A DNA stretch of 33,453 nt from contig CAMVLT010000042.1 in the NCBI GenBank assembly GCA_947168395.1, positions 1 through 33,453 of the forward strand, in the 5' to 3' direction. Source of the stretch: an uncultured Prevotellaceae bacterium. GTDB lineage: Bacteria > Bacteroidota > Bacteroidia > Bacteroidales > Bacteroidaceae. Shown here one piece after another: positions 1 to 7,017 of this stretch (position 1 is the first letter of the stretch; each line of letters opens with the position of its first letter). The translations under genes and the position numbers were made by a program. The notes below the pieces were generated by a model. The model was not told the DNA's origin, made no database searches, and was given only the letters and a program-made list of their open reading frames with translations.

Positions 1-2
1 GA

Positions 3-1246
3 AAAGGTACAGAATGCATCAAATTGCTGCTCTCACAGGCCTCAAAAGACATGCACGAACCCCTGATTCCGATGCTTTTCCCCTCACTTGGCGCACATAT
101 CAGCTGCGCAGAATTTCAGTATCCTGACCGCAGTTGGAAGGAAATGTGCGGATTAATGGCCCAACTGGTGGGCGATTCGGGGTGTAACAAGGGCCAATTG
201 ACCGATTTAGTGAAAGCTATTTGTCGGGATTTCCAGCAACACGACGAACAGGAATTCAAGAAGTTGGAGGAATGGGCCAACCTTTACCACTCGAAGTCGA
301 AAGACAAACCTGTCAAGCCGGCCATTGCCATTTTCTTCCCTCCGTCGGACACCACGAACGCGGCCTTTATCGAGAACGCCATGAATCTGATGAAGATAGG
401 CGGCCGTACGCAGTACTTCAACCTGCCTGAGGTGGAGATGGCCGATAAGCTCTGCGGCGGTCATAAACAGGTGAGTCACCTGCTGCGCAACGTCTATGAC
501 ATGGCTCGCGCCGGTGCGCTGCGTGCCACAGCCGACGGCATCAGCGGCAACCCTGTGCTGCGTGTAGGCATCACGCTCTCGGCCGTACCTGTCACGGCTC
601 GCACCTTCTATCAGAACGAACTCCATAACGGCACCTTCGGCCGTATGGTCTTCTCATACAAGCCACGCGGCAGCCGCAACGGACGCATACCGCGAAAGGG
701 TGAGTTTACTGACGATTTCCTACAGAAACTCGACACTTATCTGGCACGTCTCGACATCTGCAAGGGCCGCTTCATCATCCGTCCGCTGAACAAGCTCATT
801 GACCATCTGGCGGCCGACATGGCCACGCTGGCCGACTTGGTAGATGACGACGTGCTGTGGGATGTGTCGAAGCGTGCCCTGGTCTCGGCATGGAAGGCTG
901 GCTGCATCCTCTGGGTGCTCAATGGCCAGACGTGGACGAAGTCGATGGGCGACCTCGTAGAATGGCTGGTGTACCACGATCTGTGGAGCAAGATGCAACT
1001 CTTCGCCGACATGTTGGCAAGGATGCCGACGTGGTGAGCGAGGCTCAGAAGCGCGGCCCGAAGAATATGCTCCAGCAGTTGCCCAACACATTTAGCCAAG
1101 CTCAGTTGGAAGCCCTTCGCACCACACTCGGAAAGAATCCTGAAGGGGCAAAAGCGCAGCTATACCAATGGGTGTTCCGCAAGTTCATCACCTACTCCGC
1201 CCAGACGGGACTATACACGAAGACCGAAGAATACCTGAAACAGTAG
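3..1246 (+). pseudogene. DUF3987 (primase/helicase-like) protein, 5' partial, frameshifted
   Basis: The reading frame is open from base 3, so the true start lies outside the window. The visible part resembles the DUF3987 region of Bacteroidales proteins that carry a VirE-N/BT4734-like N-terminus and are linked to mobile or phage-like DNA. A P-loop-like stretch GDSGCNKG is visible, as expected for a helicase-like fold. Translation in this frame stops at 1037 after ARMPTW. The family-like C-terminus (GKDADVVSEAQKRGPKNML, then to EEYLKQ) continues in frame +2 and ends at 1246. The switch is at about 1014-1016, where atgttggcaag would read through as M-F-G-K-D if one T were restored. It is either a homopolymer sequencing error or a real inactivating deletion. 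The CHC2 gene downstream is its usual partner. Function is inferred from the family only; biochemistry is unknown to me. Confidence 0.75.
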
Positions 1247-1258
1247 ACCCTCCCCCCG

Positions 1259-1372
1259 CCCTCCCTGTGAGGGAGGGGGTGATTACCTCAAGCAGCAACA
1301 ACAAAACCATTGACAATCAATAGTAGAATACCCCCCAACAAGCATTCTACTCCCCTCCCTCGCAGGGAGGGG
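1259..1372. repeat. Pair of GC-rich palindromes between DUF3987 and CHC2 genes
   Basis: The 145-base spacer (1247-1391) holds two related hairpins. One has arms ccctccct/agggaggg at 1259-1266 and 1270-1277. The other has arms cccctccct/agggagggg at 1352-1360 and 1364-1372. Each loop is 3 bases and each is followed by a G-run. Shorter relatives occur inside tex (20696-20717) and probably inside the U32 gene. They look like dispersed palindromic repeats rather than terminators, because no T-run follows. The rest of the spacer shows nothing else I can name. Confidence 0.6.
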
Positions 1373-1391
1373 CTGGGGGGAGAGTCTTCTT

Positions 1392-1781
1392 ATGGAAAAG
1401 TATGAATTGCAGAAGCTTCGCGACCTGCCCATCGAGGAGGTCGCGGAGCGGCTTGGACTGCGGGTGGTGCGCCACAAGGCGCTCTGCCCGTTCCACGACG
1501 ACCACCACGCCTCGCTCTCGTTCAAGGTGAGCAAGAATACCTTCCGTTGCTTCGTCTGCGGGGCAAGCGGAGGCACCATTGACTTGGTGATGAAATATCT
1601 GAATAAAGATTTTAAGGAGGCTTGCCGTTGGTTGGGAGGCGAAAGTGCACAAAGGGGACGGTTCTCTTTGTGTACTTCTACACAAAGAGAACCGTCCCCG
1701 GCATGCGCGTTTGATGCAAGTCGATTTGAAAGGTATTTTGAACGGCCCCCGAACTCCGCTCCGGGCAAACCCTGGGTTTAA
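1392..1781 (+). pseudogene. CHC2 zinc-finger (DnaG-like primase) protein, truncated before the Toprim domain
   Basis: Residues 1-82 are a clear DnaG-type CHC2 zinc finger: C32-P-F-H35, then C53-F-V-C56, in a family-like context (ALCPFHDDHHASLSF). Such Bacteroidales proteins are normally about 300 residues with a Toprim domain after the finger. Here residues 88-103 are encoded by a 21-bp-arm palindrome inserted in frame. The expected family segment FDASRFERYFE then resumes, but the frame ends at residue 129. The last nine residues (SAPGKPWV region) are encoded by the first units of the 22-bp repeat array at 1752-1839. The Toprim catalytic part is absent, so primase activity is unlikely. It pairs with the frameshifted DUF3987 gene upstream as a decaying replication module. 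A short zinc-finger protein could still be made. Confidence 0.75.
1654..1699. repeat. REP-like perfect palindrome, 21-bp arms, inside the CHC2 gene
   Basis: Arms at 1654-1674 and 1679-1699 are perfect reverse complements (ggggacggttctctttgtgt plus one base), separated by the tetraloop cttc. It lies in frame within the CHC2 open reading frame. From memory, near-identical palindromes occur in many genomes beside IS200-like REP-associated tyrosine transposases. No such transposase is in this window, so the link is inference. Confidence 0.8.
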
Positions 1782-1909
1782 GTAGGGTAAACCCAGGGTT
1801 TAGTTACGGTAAACCCCGAGTTTACCCTACCTAAACTCTAAAGTCCGTTTTTAAGGCGTTTTGAGGCGGTTACAGTAGCCTATTAGTGATGCAAAAATAA
1901 TTAACAAAG
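1752..1909 (-). repeat. Dispersed ~158-bp element, copy A, with four 22-bp palindromic units
   Basis: Four contiguous 22-bp units occupy 1752-1773, 1774-1795, 1796-1817 and 1818-1839. Three carry GTTTA-N7-TAAAC; the end unit is diverged (gctccgggcaaac). Between units the sequence is also palindromic (TAAACCC..GGGTTTA). A flank to 1909 aligns without gaps to copy B at 18570-18640 on the other strand: 71 bases from ctttgtt to the first unit in both copies, about 55% identity by eye. The end unit also matches (aactccgctccgggcaaac versus aactttgctccgtgcaaac). It covers the stop codon of the truncated CHC2 gene. Most of the gap 1782-1932 is this element; no gene is seen there. Confidence 0.75.
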
Positions 1910-1932
1910 TAGGAGGCCAGAACAGGTGTCGG

Positions 1933-2934
1933 CTATTCGTTGAATGCTCCACAGTGACGGCAGTTCCCCTTCTCGTAGAGCAGGGCACCGCAGCGGCCGC
2001 AGCGGTAGTGGGGGCGAGGATGGCGGAAGTAGCTCCACAAGGCAAAGATGAAGTAGAGGGCCAAGAGGGGGTAGCCTATATAATATAAGGTGAAGATGCT
2101 GAACACGATGTAGGCCACGGCGCAGGTTGCGCCAAGCCCTAAAAGGTAGAGGATGGCATCGCCGAAAGGCAGCTGCCGGCGCACATCGTCAACGACGGCG
2201 ATGGCGACAATGAGGATGGCCCACACGGAGACAAGGAACAGTCCGAGACTGACTGGTACGGCGTATGGGTTGAGGGTGGGGTGGAAGTAGAAGTGACGCC
2301 ACTTCTCGGGGTCGAAGAGCTGGATGCTGCTGTAGAGGGTGGCCGAGGAGGCTACCAAAAGGCATAGCAGCGTGGGATAGAAGGAGGCAATGTCGTTGAA
2401 ATGCACGATTTTGGCCTGTCGCCGCATCAGCTTCACGTAGATGTAGGCCGCCATGACAATGACGACAAAGGCCAGGAAGATGAGCAGATGGGCATCGGAG
2501 AAGAAGTCGATGAACTGTGAAATGGTGTCGTCGGGAGATACGGCGTTCAGCAGTTCGCGCTCGTGAATCCATCCGAAAGTAAGCTGGTCGCGTGCCACCT
2601 TCACCCAGATGGAGTCGAGCGAGTCGGCGGGTACGGTCATGATGTCGGCCACCACTAACTGCTCGCCTTTGTAGAGCATGAGGGTGTCGACAGGCATGTC
2701 GCTGATGGCTTCGGCTGGTAGTTGCGGGATGATGGGCAGGGAGTCGGCCCTGACGAGGAAGTTGAAGTTCTGGGTGTAGTGATGGGTGGTGTAGAACGAG
2801 ATGCTGTCCAACTGCTGCTCGGTCAAGTTCCAGGCATCAGGGGTCTGCTGTCCACGGTTGTAGCAGGAGCACAGCGACAGGAGCGCTACGCTAATGAATA
2901 ATGAATAATGAATAATGAATAATGCCTTCTTCAT
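1933..2934 (-). CDS. Membrane lipoprotein with SH3-like region, four or five TM helices and C-terminal zinc ribbon
   Basis: The start at 2934 is chosen because it gives a lipoprotein signal (MKKALFIIHYSLFIS..., lipobox LCSC with Cys24) and because its ATG overlaps the stop of the U32 gene by four bases (ATGA). An upstream in-frame extension would be shadow sequence inside the U32 gene. The protein has 333 residues. An exported segment (about 25-180) resembles a bacterial SH3-like fold (LMLYKGEQL, then FGWIHEREL). Hydrophobic helices run from about 190 to 310. The last 25 residues are a zinc ribbon (CGRCG...CRHCG). It is the last gene of the long minus-strand operon. I do not recognise a characterised homologue. 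A 7-bp tandem repeat encodes part of its signal peptide. Confidence 0.75.
   Translation of the reverse strand: MKKALFIIHYSLFISVALLSLCSCYNRGQQTPDAWNLTEQQLDSISFYTTHHYTQNFNFLVRADSLPIIPQLPAEAISDMPVDTLMLYKGEQLVVADIMTVPADSLDSIWVKVARDQLTFGWIHERELLNAVSPDDTISQFIDFFSDAHLLIFLAFVVIVMAAYIYVKLMRRQAKIVHFNDIASFYPTLLCLLVASSATLYSSIQLFDPEKWRHFYFHPTLNPYAVPVSLGLFLVSVWAILIVAIAVVDDVRRQLPFGDAILYLLGLGATCAVAYIVFSIFTLYYIGYPLLALYFIFALWSYFRHPRPHYRCGRCGALLYEKGNCRHCGAFNE
2893..2924. repeat. Heptamer array (AATGAAT)x4.6 in a signal-peptide coding region
   Basis: Four full copies of aatgaat plus aatg run from 2893 to 2924, immediately after the first codons of the lipoprotein gene (minus strand). They encode the FIIHYSLFI part of its signal peptide. 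The unit length is not a multiple of three, so gain or loss of one copy would shift the frame. Confidence 0.85.
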
Positions 2935-4760
2935 AGGACTACGTTCATTTGACATTGCTTGCAGTCGAATTCGAGACGGAAGCGACGGCCATCGGTTAAG
3001 CGCAGGAAGAGCGGCTCGTGCCAGACGGGCCGGCGGCCACCGTTCTTGACGCAGAACCCTAATGAGTAACGCAGACAATGGCGGCACTGCATCAGTTTGG
3101 CGTTGTCCGTGGGATTCAGCTCATAGGCCGTGGGGCGTTCAATGCCGTAGAAGTCGCAGGCGAGTCGATTGGCAATGTTGTGGAAATCATGGGGCTTATG
3201 GGGCAGGTGAGGCAAATGGGCCTCATGGGCCTCATGGGTTTCGTGGGGCTGGGCAAGTTTAGTCACCAGCCGCCGACGAAGGTCGGCCAACAGGCTGCTG
3301 GGAATGAAATAGTTGAAAGTGTCGGGGATATCGACGGTCGTACATTCGAAGGGGGTGCTACCCAGTTTCGTGAGTTGGCGGATGACGTTTTCACGTTGCG
3401 GTCGCTCAGCTGTCTGATGAACGAAAGGCAGCTCCACGCTGACGGAGCCAGAGGATAGGCAGAAGCCGTCGGGCGTGGGACGCAACGAGAGGGTGATAGG
3501 AATCTTGCGCTCCGCACTGGGCTTGCTAAGCAACTGCTCCTGCCGCTGGTCGAAGTTACGGTAGAGACGCAGTCCCGGATGCAGGCCTTGGGGCATGTGT
3601 TGCGGATACAGACGGTTGCCCTCGGCGCGGTTTACCCGGAATCCTTCGAGGGAGCCCCGCTCCCTATCCCCCTTCCCAGAGGAGTTGGGATTGGATGGAA
3701 AGAAGCACAGACCGTCGCCGTTGGCAAAGCTGGCGGTGCCGGCCACGGTGAATGAGTCGCGCCGCAGCTCCTTCACCGTCCCCACGAATTCGCCGATGGC
3801 CTTTGGCGTGTCGAACGACGCGATGTCGGGCTGGCGGCCGTGGGCAAAATAGGTGGTATAGCCTCGGTTGAACGTTTTCTGCAGATTGGGCGTGAAGGTG
3901 TAACGGCATCGGCCCAGAGAGGCACGACGGTACTTGTCTGGATAACGGCTGATAATTTGGTTCAGGCGTTCGCTGTAGGCCGCTGTGACGTTCTTGACAT
4001 AGCTGACATCTTTCAGTCTCCCCTCAATCTTGAACGATGTCGCTCCGGCCTCGGCCAGTTGTTCGAGGTTGTCAATCTGGTTCATGTCCTTCAACGACAG
4101 CAGATGGCGGTTGTGCTCGATGACGTGCCCGTCGGCATCAATCAGGTCGAAGGGCATGCGGCAGAACTGGGCGCACTCTCCACGATTGGCCGAGCGATGG
4201 AAACAATGCTGTGAAGCATAGCACAACCCGCTATAGCTGACGCAGAGAGCACCGTGGACAAAGACTTCCAACTCGACATCGGGTACTGCTTCGTGGATGG
4301 CCCGCACTTCTTCGATGGACAGTTCACGTGCCAAGACGACACGCCGGAAACCGATGTCGTGCAGCCAGCGTACTTTCTCGGCTGTGCGGTTGTCGGTCTG
4401 GGTGGAGGCGTGGAGAGCGATCTGGGAATTGAGAGTTGAGAATTGAGAGTTGTATATGGAAAGCAATGCCATGTCCTGTACCAGGATGGCATCTGTACCT
4501 GCCTGTTGCAGTTCGGCTAACAGTTGGCGGGTGTCCTCTAACTCGTCGTCGTAGAGAATGGTGTTGATTGTCACGTAAACTTTGGCACCAAAGACGTGGG
4601 CATAGTCGCAGAGACGGGCAATGTCGGCCACTGGGTTGCCTGCCGACGCCCTGGCTCCAAAACGCTGGGCACCGATATAGACGGCATCGGCTCCATGGTC
4701 GATGGCCGCTATGCCATACTCCAAGTTTTTGGCCGGTGCCAGCAGTTCAAGTGATTTCAT
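2931..4760 (-). CDS. U32 family peptidase / RlhA-like (23S rRNA hydroxylation type) protein
   Basis: The start at 4760 (MKSLELLAPAKN) is the family N-terminus and lies inside the end of metA, a 14-base overlap that suggests translational coupling. The protein has 609 residues. The U32 signature is present (EVFVHGALCVSYSGLC, about 165-180), followed by the conserved cysteines of HCFHRSANRGECAQFC (C186, C196, C200). A DUF3656-like C-terminal half ends in CRHCLRY...CKQCQMN. Length and architecture fit E. coli RlhA/YdcP better than the shorter TrhP/YegQ. Enzymes of this group support prephenate-dependent RNA hydroxylation rather than proteolysis; which RNA is used here is unknown. The coding sequence carries three low-complexity in-frame stretches: residues 103-113 (YNSQFSTLNSQ), a SSGKGDRERGSLEG loop, and HETHEAHEAHLPHLPHKPH near the C-terminus. 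Confidence 0.85.
   Translation of the reverse strand: MKSLELLAPAKNLEYGIAAIDHGADAVYIGAQRFGARASAGNPVADIARLCDYAHVFGAKVYVTINTILYDDELEDTRQLLAELQQAGTDAILVQDMALLSIYNSQFSTLNSQIALHASTQTDNRTAEKVRWLHDIGFRRVVLARELSIEEVRAIHEAVPDVELEVFVHGALCVSYSGLCYASQHCFHRSANRGECAQFCRMPFDLIDADGHVIEHNRHLLSLKDMNQIDNLEQLAEAGATSFKIEGRLKDVSYVKNVTAAYSERLNQIISRYPDKYRRASLGRCRYTFTPNLQKTFNRGYTTYFAHGRQPDIASFDTPKAIGEFVGTVKELRRDSFTVAGTASFANGDGLCFFPSNPNSSGKGDRERGSLEGFRVNRAEGNRLYPQHMPQGLHPGLRLYRNFDQRQEQLLSKPSAERKIPITLSLRPTPDGFCLSSGSVSVELPFVHQTAERPQRENVIRQLTKLGSTPFECTTVDIPDTFNYFIPSSLLADLRRRLVTKLAQPHETHEAHEAHLPHLPHKPHDFHNIANRLACDFYGIERPTAYELNPTDNAKLMQCRHCLRYSLGFCVKNGGRRPVWHEPLFLRLTDGRRFRLEFDCKQCQMNVVL
3188..3250. repeat. Seven degenerate 9-bp units inside the U32 gene
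   Basis: On the plus strand, units such as catgggcct and catgggttt follow one another every 9 bases from 3188 to 3250. Read on the minus strand they encode the His-rich HETHEAHEAHLPHLPHKPH stretch. The unit is a diverged relative of the GAGACGCAT/GAGACGCTT nonamers at 16737, 18496, 18818 and 21991. Confidence 0.75.
3646..3691. repeat. Possible GC-rich repeat insertion inside the U32 gene
   Basis: On the minus strand this stretch reads as G-rich tracts separated by cctctggg and similar bits. It resembles the ccctccc..gggaggg palindromes at 1259 and 1352. It encodes the polar loop SSGKGDRERGSLEG. The match is by eye and weaker than for the other repeats. Confidence 0.4.
4426..4452. repeat. Heptamer array inside the U32 gene
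   Basis: gaattga, gagttga, gaattga and gagttg follow in 7-base steps. On the minus strand they encode the NSQFSTLNSQ stretch, just before the conserved IALHASTQTDNRT segment. The inserted residues replace what is normally a short loop. Confidence 0.75.
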
Positions 4761-5664
4761 TGATATTGTAGGGTGTCTCCTGGTAGACGTAATAGTTAAT
4801 CCAGTTGGCGTAGAACAGGTTGGCATGCGCCCTCCACGTGACGTTAGGGCCTTTCTCGGGGTCGTTGTCGCGGTAATAGTTGCGCGGAATGTCCACATCG
4901 TCGCGGATATCCTTGTCGCGGCGGTATTCATGGTCGAGGGTGTCGGGAGAATACTCCATGTGCCCCGTAATGAAGAACTCACGGCCTCCCCGGGCCATGA
5001 CGATGCTGACACCACTGTCGGCCGATTCGGCAATGAGAGTCAGGGCAGGGTTGGCCAGTATGTCCTCGCGCCGTATCTCCGAGTGGCGGCTATGGGGCAT
5101 CTGGAACTCATCGTCGAAGCCCCTGAAGATGGGCAGTTGTGGGTCGAGCTTCTGTTGGGGGAAGATGCCGAACATCTTCTTGGGCAGCGGATATTTGGGC
5201 ACTCCGTAATGATAGTAGAGTCCGGCTTGGGCAGCCCAACATATATATAAGGTACTGGTGACGTGGGTCTTGGCCCATGAGAAAATGCAGGAAATCTCCT
5301 CCCAGTAGCTGACGTCCTCGAAATCAAGTTGTTCGACGGGGGCACCAGTGATAATCATTCCGTCGTACTTCTCGTTGCGCATCAGGTCGAAATCGCGGTA
5401 GAACATCATCATGTGTTCTATCGGCGTGTTCTTGGGTGTATGGCTTTTCAGCTTCATGAAGTTGATGTCCAACTGCAGCGGTGTATTTGAGAGCAGGCGG
5501 ATGAGGTCGGTCTCGGTTGTCACCTTCAGTGGCATGAGGTTCAGGATGACAATACGCAGCGGTCGAATGTCCTGGGCATGTGCCCTTGCATCGCCCATGA
5601 CGAAGATGTTCTCCTGTTTCAGCAAGTCAATGGCGGGAAGCCTGTCGGGTAATCTTAATGGCAT
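4747..5664 (-). CDS. metA: Homoserine O-acetyltransferase (MetA family)
   Basis: MetA activates homoserine for methionine synthesis in the cytoplasm. The 305-residue protein is full length and collinear with the family. The catalytic triad is in the canonical positions: Cys142 in YICWAAQAG, His235 and Glu237 in TGHMEY. Residue 111 is Glu (TGAPVE). In characterised MetA enzymes Glu111 goes with acetyl-CoA use and Gly111 with succinyl-CoA, so O-acetylhomoserine is the predicted product. The start at 5664 (MPLRLPDRLPAIDLLKQEN) is the usual one. It begins 12 bases after the PP2C stop and its end overlaps the U32 start, so it is probably co-transcribed with the kinase module upstream. No SAM-type leader fits in the 12-base gap, so a methionine-responsive promoter, if any, must lie elsewhere. 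Confidence 0.95.
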   Translation of the reverse strand: MPLRLPDRLPAIDLLKQENIFVMGDARAHAQDIRPLRIVILNLMPLKVTTETDLIRLLSNTPLQLDINFMKLKSHTPKNTPIEHMMMFYRDFDLMRNEKYDGMIITGAPVEQLDFEDVSYWEEISCIFSWAKTHVTSTLYICWAAQAGLYYHYGVPKYPLPKKMFGIFPQQKLDPQLPIFRGFDDEFQMPHSRHSEIRREDILANPALTLIAESADSGVSIVMARGGREFFITGHMEYSPDTLDHEYRRDKDIRDDVDIPRNYYRDNDPEKGPNVTWRAHANLFYANWINYYVYQETPYNINEIT

Positions 5665-5676
5665 GGTAAATACGAA

Positions 5677-6420
5677 TTAAACAATCTTTATCAAACATAC
5701 CGACACGTTGTCGTAGCCACCAGCCTCGTTGGCAGCATGGCATAGCAGAGAAGCGTCGGCATCGTCATTGAGGAGTGTCTGCACCTTTTCATCGGTCAGC
5801 ATGTCCGTCAGACCGTCGCTGCAGAGCATGAAGATGTCGCCCGGTTGAACATTTTCAGTACATTTCAGAATATCGATGTAGGATGTCTTGCACCCACCGC
5901 CGATGCAGTTGGTGATAATGTTCGAGTGCCGGGCAACGCCCATGAGCTTGTTCAGCGAATGGTCTGTGGAGAGCTGTTGTAGCTGTCCGTCATGAAGACG
6001 ATAGATGCGGCTGTCGCCACAATTCATCCAGTAGAACTGGTTCTCATAGTAGGCTAAGGCGACGAGGGTGGTACCCATCTCACGGTAGCGCAAGGCGAAG
6101 CGTCCCTTGGAGTCGATGATGTTATTGATGGAAACCAGCCATCCAAAGATAGCCTCGTTGAAATCGCTGGTATCCAGTGCGGCAGGCATGTCGTAGAAGT
6201 AATAGTGCAGGTTGGCCAGCGTGTCGCTGCTGGCCACCTCGCCGCCGTTATGACCGCCCATTCCGTCGGCCAGTGCCAGGAGGTAGCGGTTTTTGTCTTC
6301 CAGGTTGACCTCGTCTGAATACACTTCATTGCGTATGAAACGGTCGCCTACGAGCACCATGTCTTCGTTATTCTGACGGACGCAGCCTACATGACTGGCT
6401 GCATTGACAATTAGTTTCAC
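5677..6420 (-). CDS. PP2C-family Ser/Thr protein phosphatase
   Basis: This is a single-domain metal-dependent phosphatase of 247 residues. All main PP2C motifs are present: RQNNED (15-20), ALADGMGGHNGGEVAS (49-64) with metal ligands D52 and G53, MGTT (115-118), GDSRIYR (135-141), DHSLN, CSDGLTDML (200-208) with D202, and GGYDNVS (234-240) with D237. There is no membrane segment, so it should act in the cytoplasm. It starts 15 bases after the FHA gene and is the fifth gene of the kinase module. It most likely reverses phosphorylation by the kinase at 10328-13339, as PP2C/STK pairs do in other bacteria. The pairing is inferred from gene order. Confidence 0.93.
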   Translation of the reverse strand: MKLIVNAASHVGCVRQNNEDMVLVGDRFIRNEVYSDEVNLEDKNRYLLALADGMGGHNGGEVASSDTLANLHYYFYDMPAALDTSDFNEAIFGWLVSINNIIDSKGRFALRYREMGTTLVALAYYENQFYWMNCGDSRIYRLHDGQLQQLSTDHSLNKLMGVARHSNIITNCIGGGCKTSYIDILKCTENVQPGDIFMLCSDGLTDMLTDEKVQTLLNDDADASLLCHAANEAGGYDNVSVCLIKIV

Positions 6421-6435
6421 CTCTATATTGTTAGT

Positions 6436-7017
6436 TTAACTGATAATTACTTGAAGATTGACATTAGCTAACGCTACGATGTCGCCGTTCTTGAGCGACA
6501 TTTCCACATCAGGTTGCATGGAATGTTGGTTAAGCTTCGTGCCGTTAGATGAGTGTTTGTCGACGATACACCAACCCGTATCAGAGTTGTACTTCAATTG
6601 GGCGTGTACGCCTGAGACGTACATGTTGTGCTCAAAGAACTGCGTATAGGGTCCTTGTCGGCGTCCGATGACAGCACCATTGACCCCCTGTATACGTATG
6701 TTCAGATTGCTATTGTAAAGCACCAGTGTCGGCACCCCGCCATGATGGGCCATAGCCTGGTTCTGTCCTGAAAAGGCGTAGGTAGGAGGCGGAGCCGTTT
6801 GGGAAATGACGTTTGACACGGACATGGCACTGATGATGTGGGGGTTGGCTACCTGGTCGCGTACTTGCGGAGAGACCATCAGTCCTCCGCAATAGGTGCA
6901 ACGGCGTCCGATACCCACACGACCGCAGTTCTTGCAGTAGAGCAAAGCCTGGCCACATTGGTCGCAGTAGTAGCTGTCGTCATCGATTTCTTCTTTACAA
7001 CTTGGGCAGATAATCAT
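6436..7017 (-). CDS. Zinc-ribbon FHA-domain protein
   Basis: The 193-residue protein has paired zinc-ribbon knuckles at its N-terminus (CPSC, CDQCG, CKNCG, CTYCG; residues 4-43). A flexible linker follows (about 50-95, with QTAPPPT), then a C-terminal FHA domain (about 96-193). FHA hallmarks are visible: IGRR (117-120), S135-G136-V-H138, and HSSNGTKLN (155-163). FHA domains bind phosphothreonine peptides, so it is the likely reader of the neighbouring kinase's output. Its ATG overlaps the stop of the AAA+ gene (ATGA), implying coupled translation and perhaps fixed stoichiometry. There is no signal peptide or membrane segment. The partner phosphosite is unknown; the Thr-rich N-terminus of the kinase is one possibility. 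Confidence 0.92.
   Translation of the reverse strand: MIICPSCKEEIDDDSYYCDQCGQALLYCKNCGRVGIGRRCTYCGGLMVSPQVRDQVANPHIISAMSVSNVISQTAPPPTYAFSGQNQAMAHHGGVPTLVLYNSNLNIRIQGVNGAVIGRRQGPYTQFFEHNMYVSGVHAQLKYNSDTGWCIVDKHSSNGTKLNQHSMQPDVEMSLKNGDIVALANVNLQVIIS

Noticed and set aside
4747..5664. Annotation of metA as homoserine O-succinyltransferase
   Set aside because: Residue 111 is Glu, which goes with acetyl-CoA specificity.
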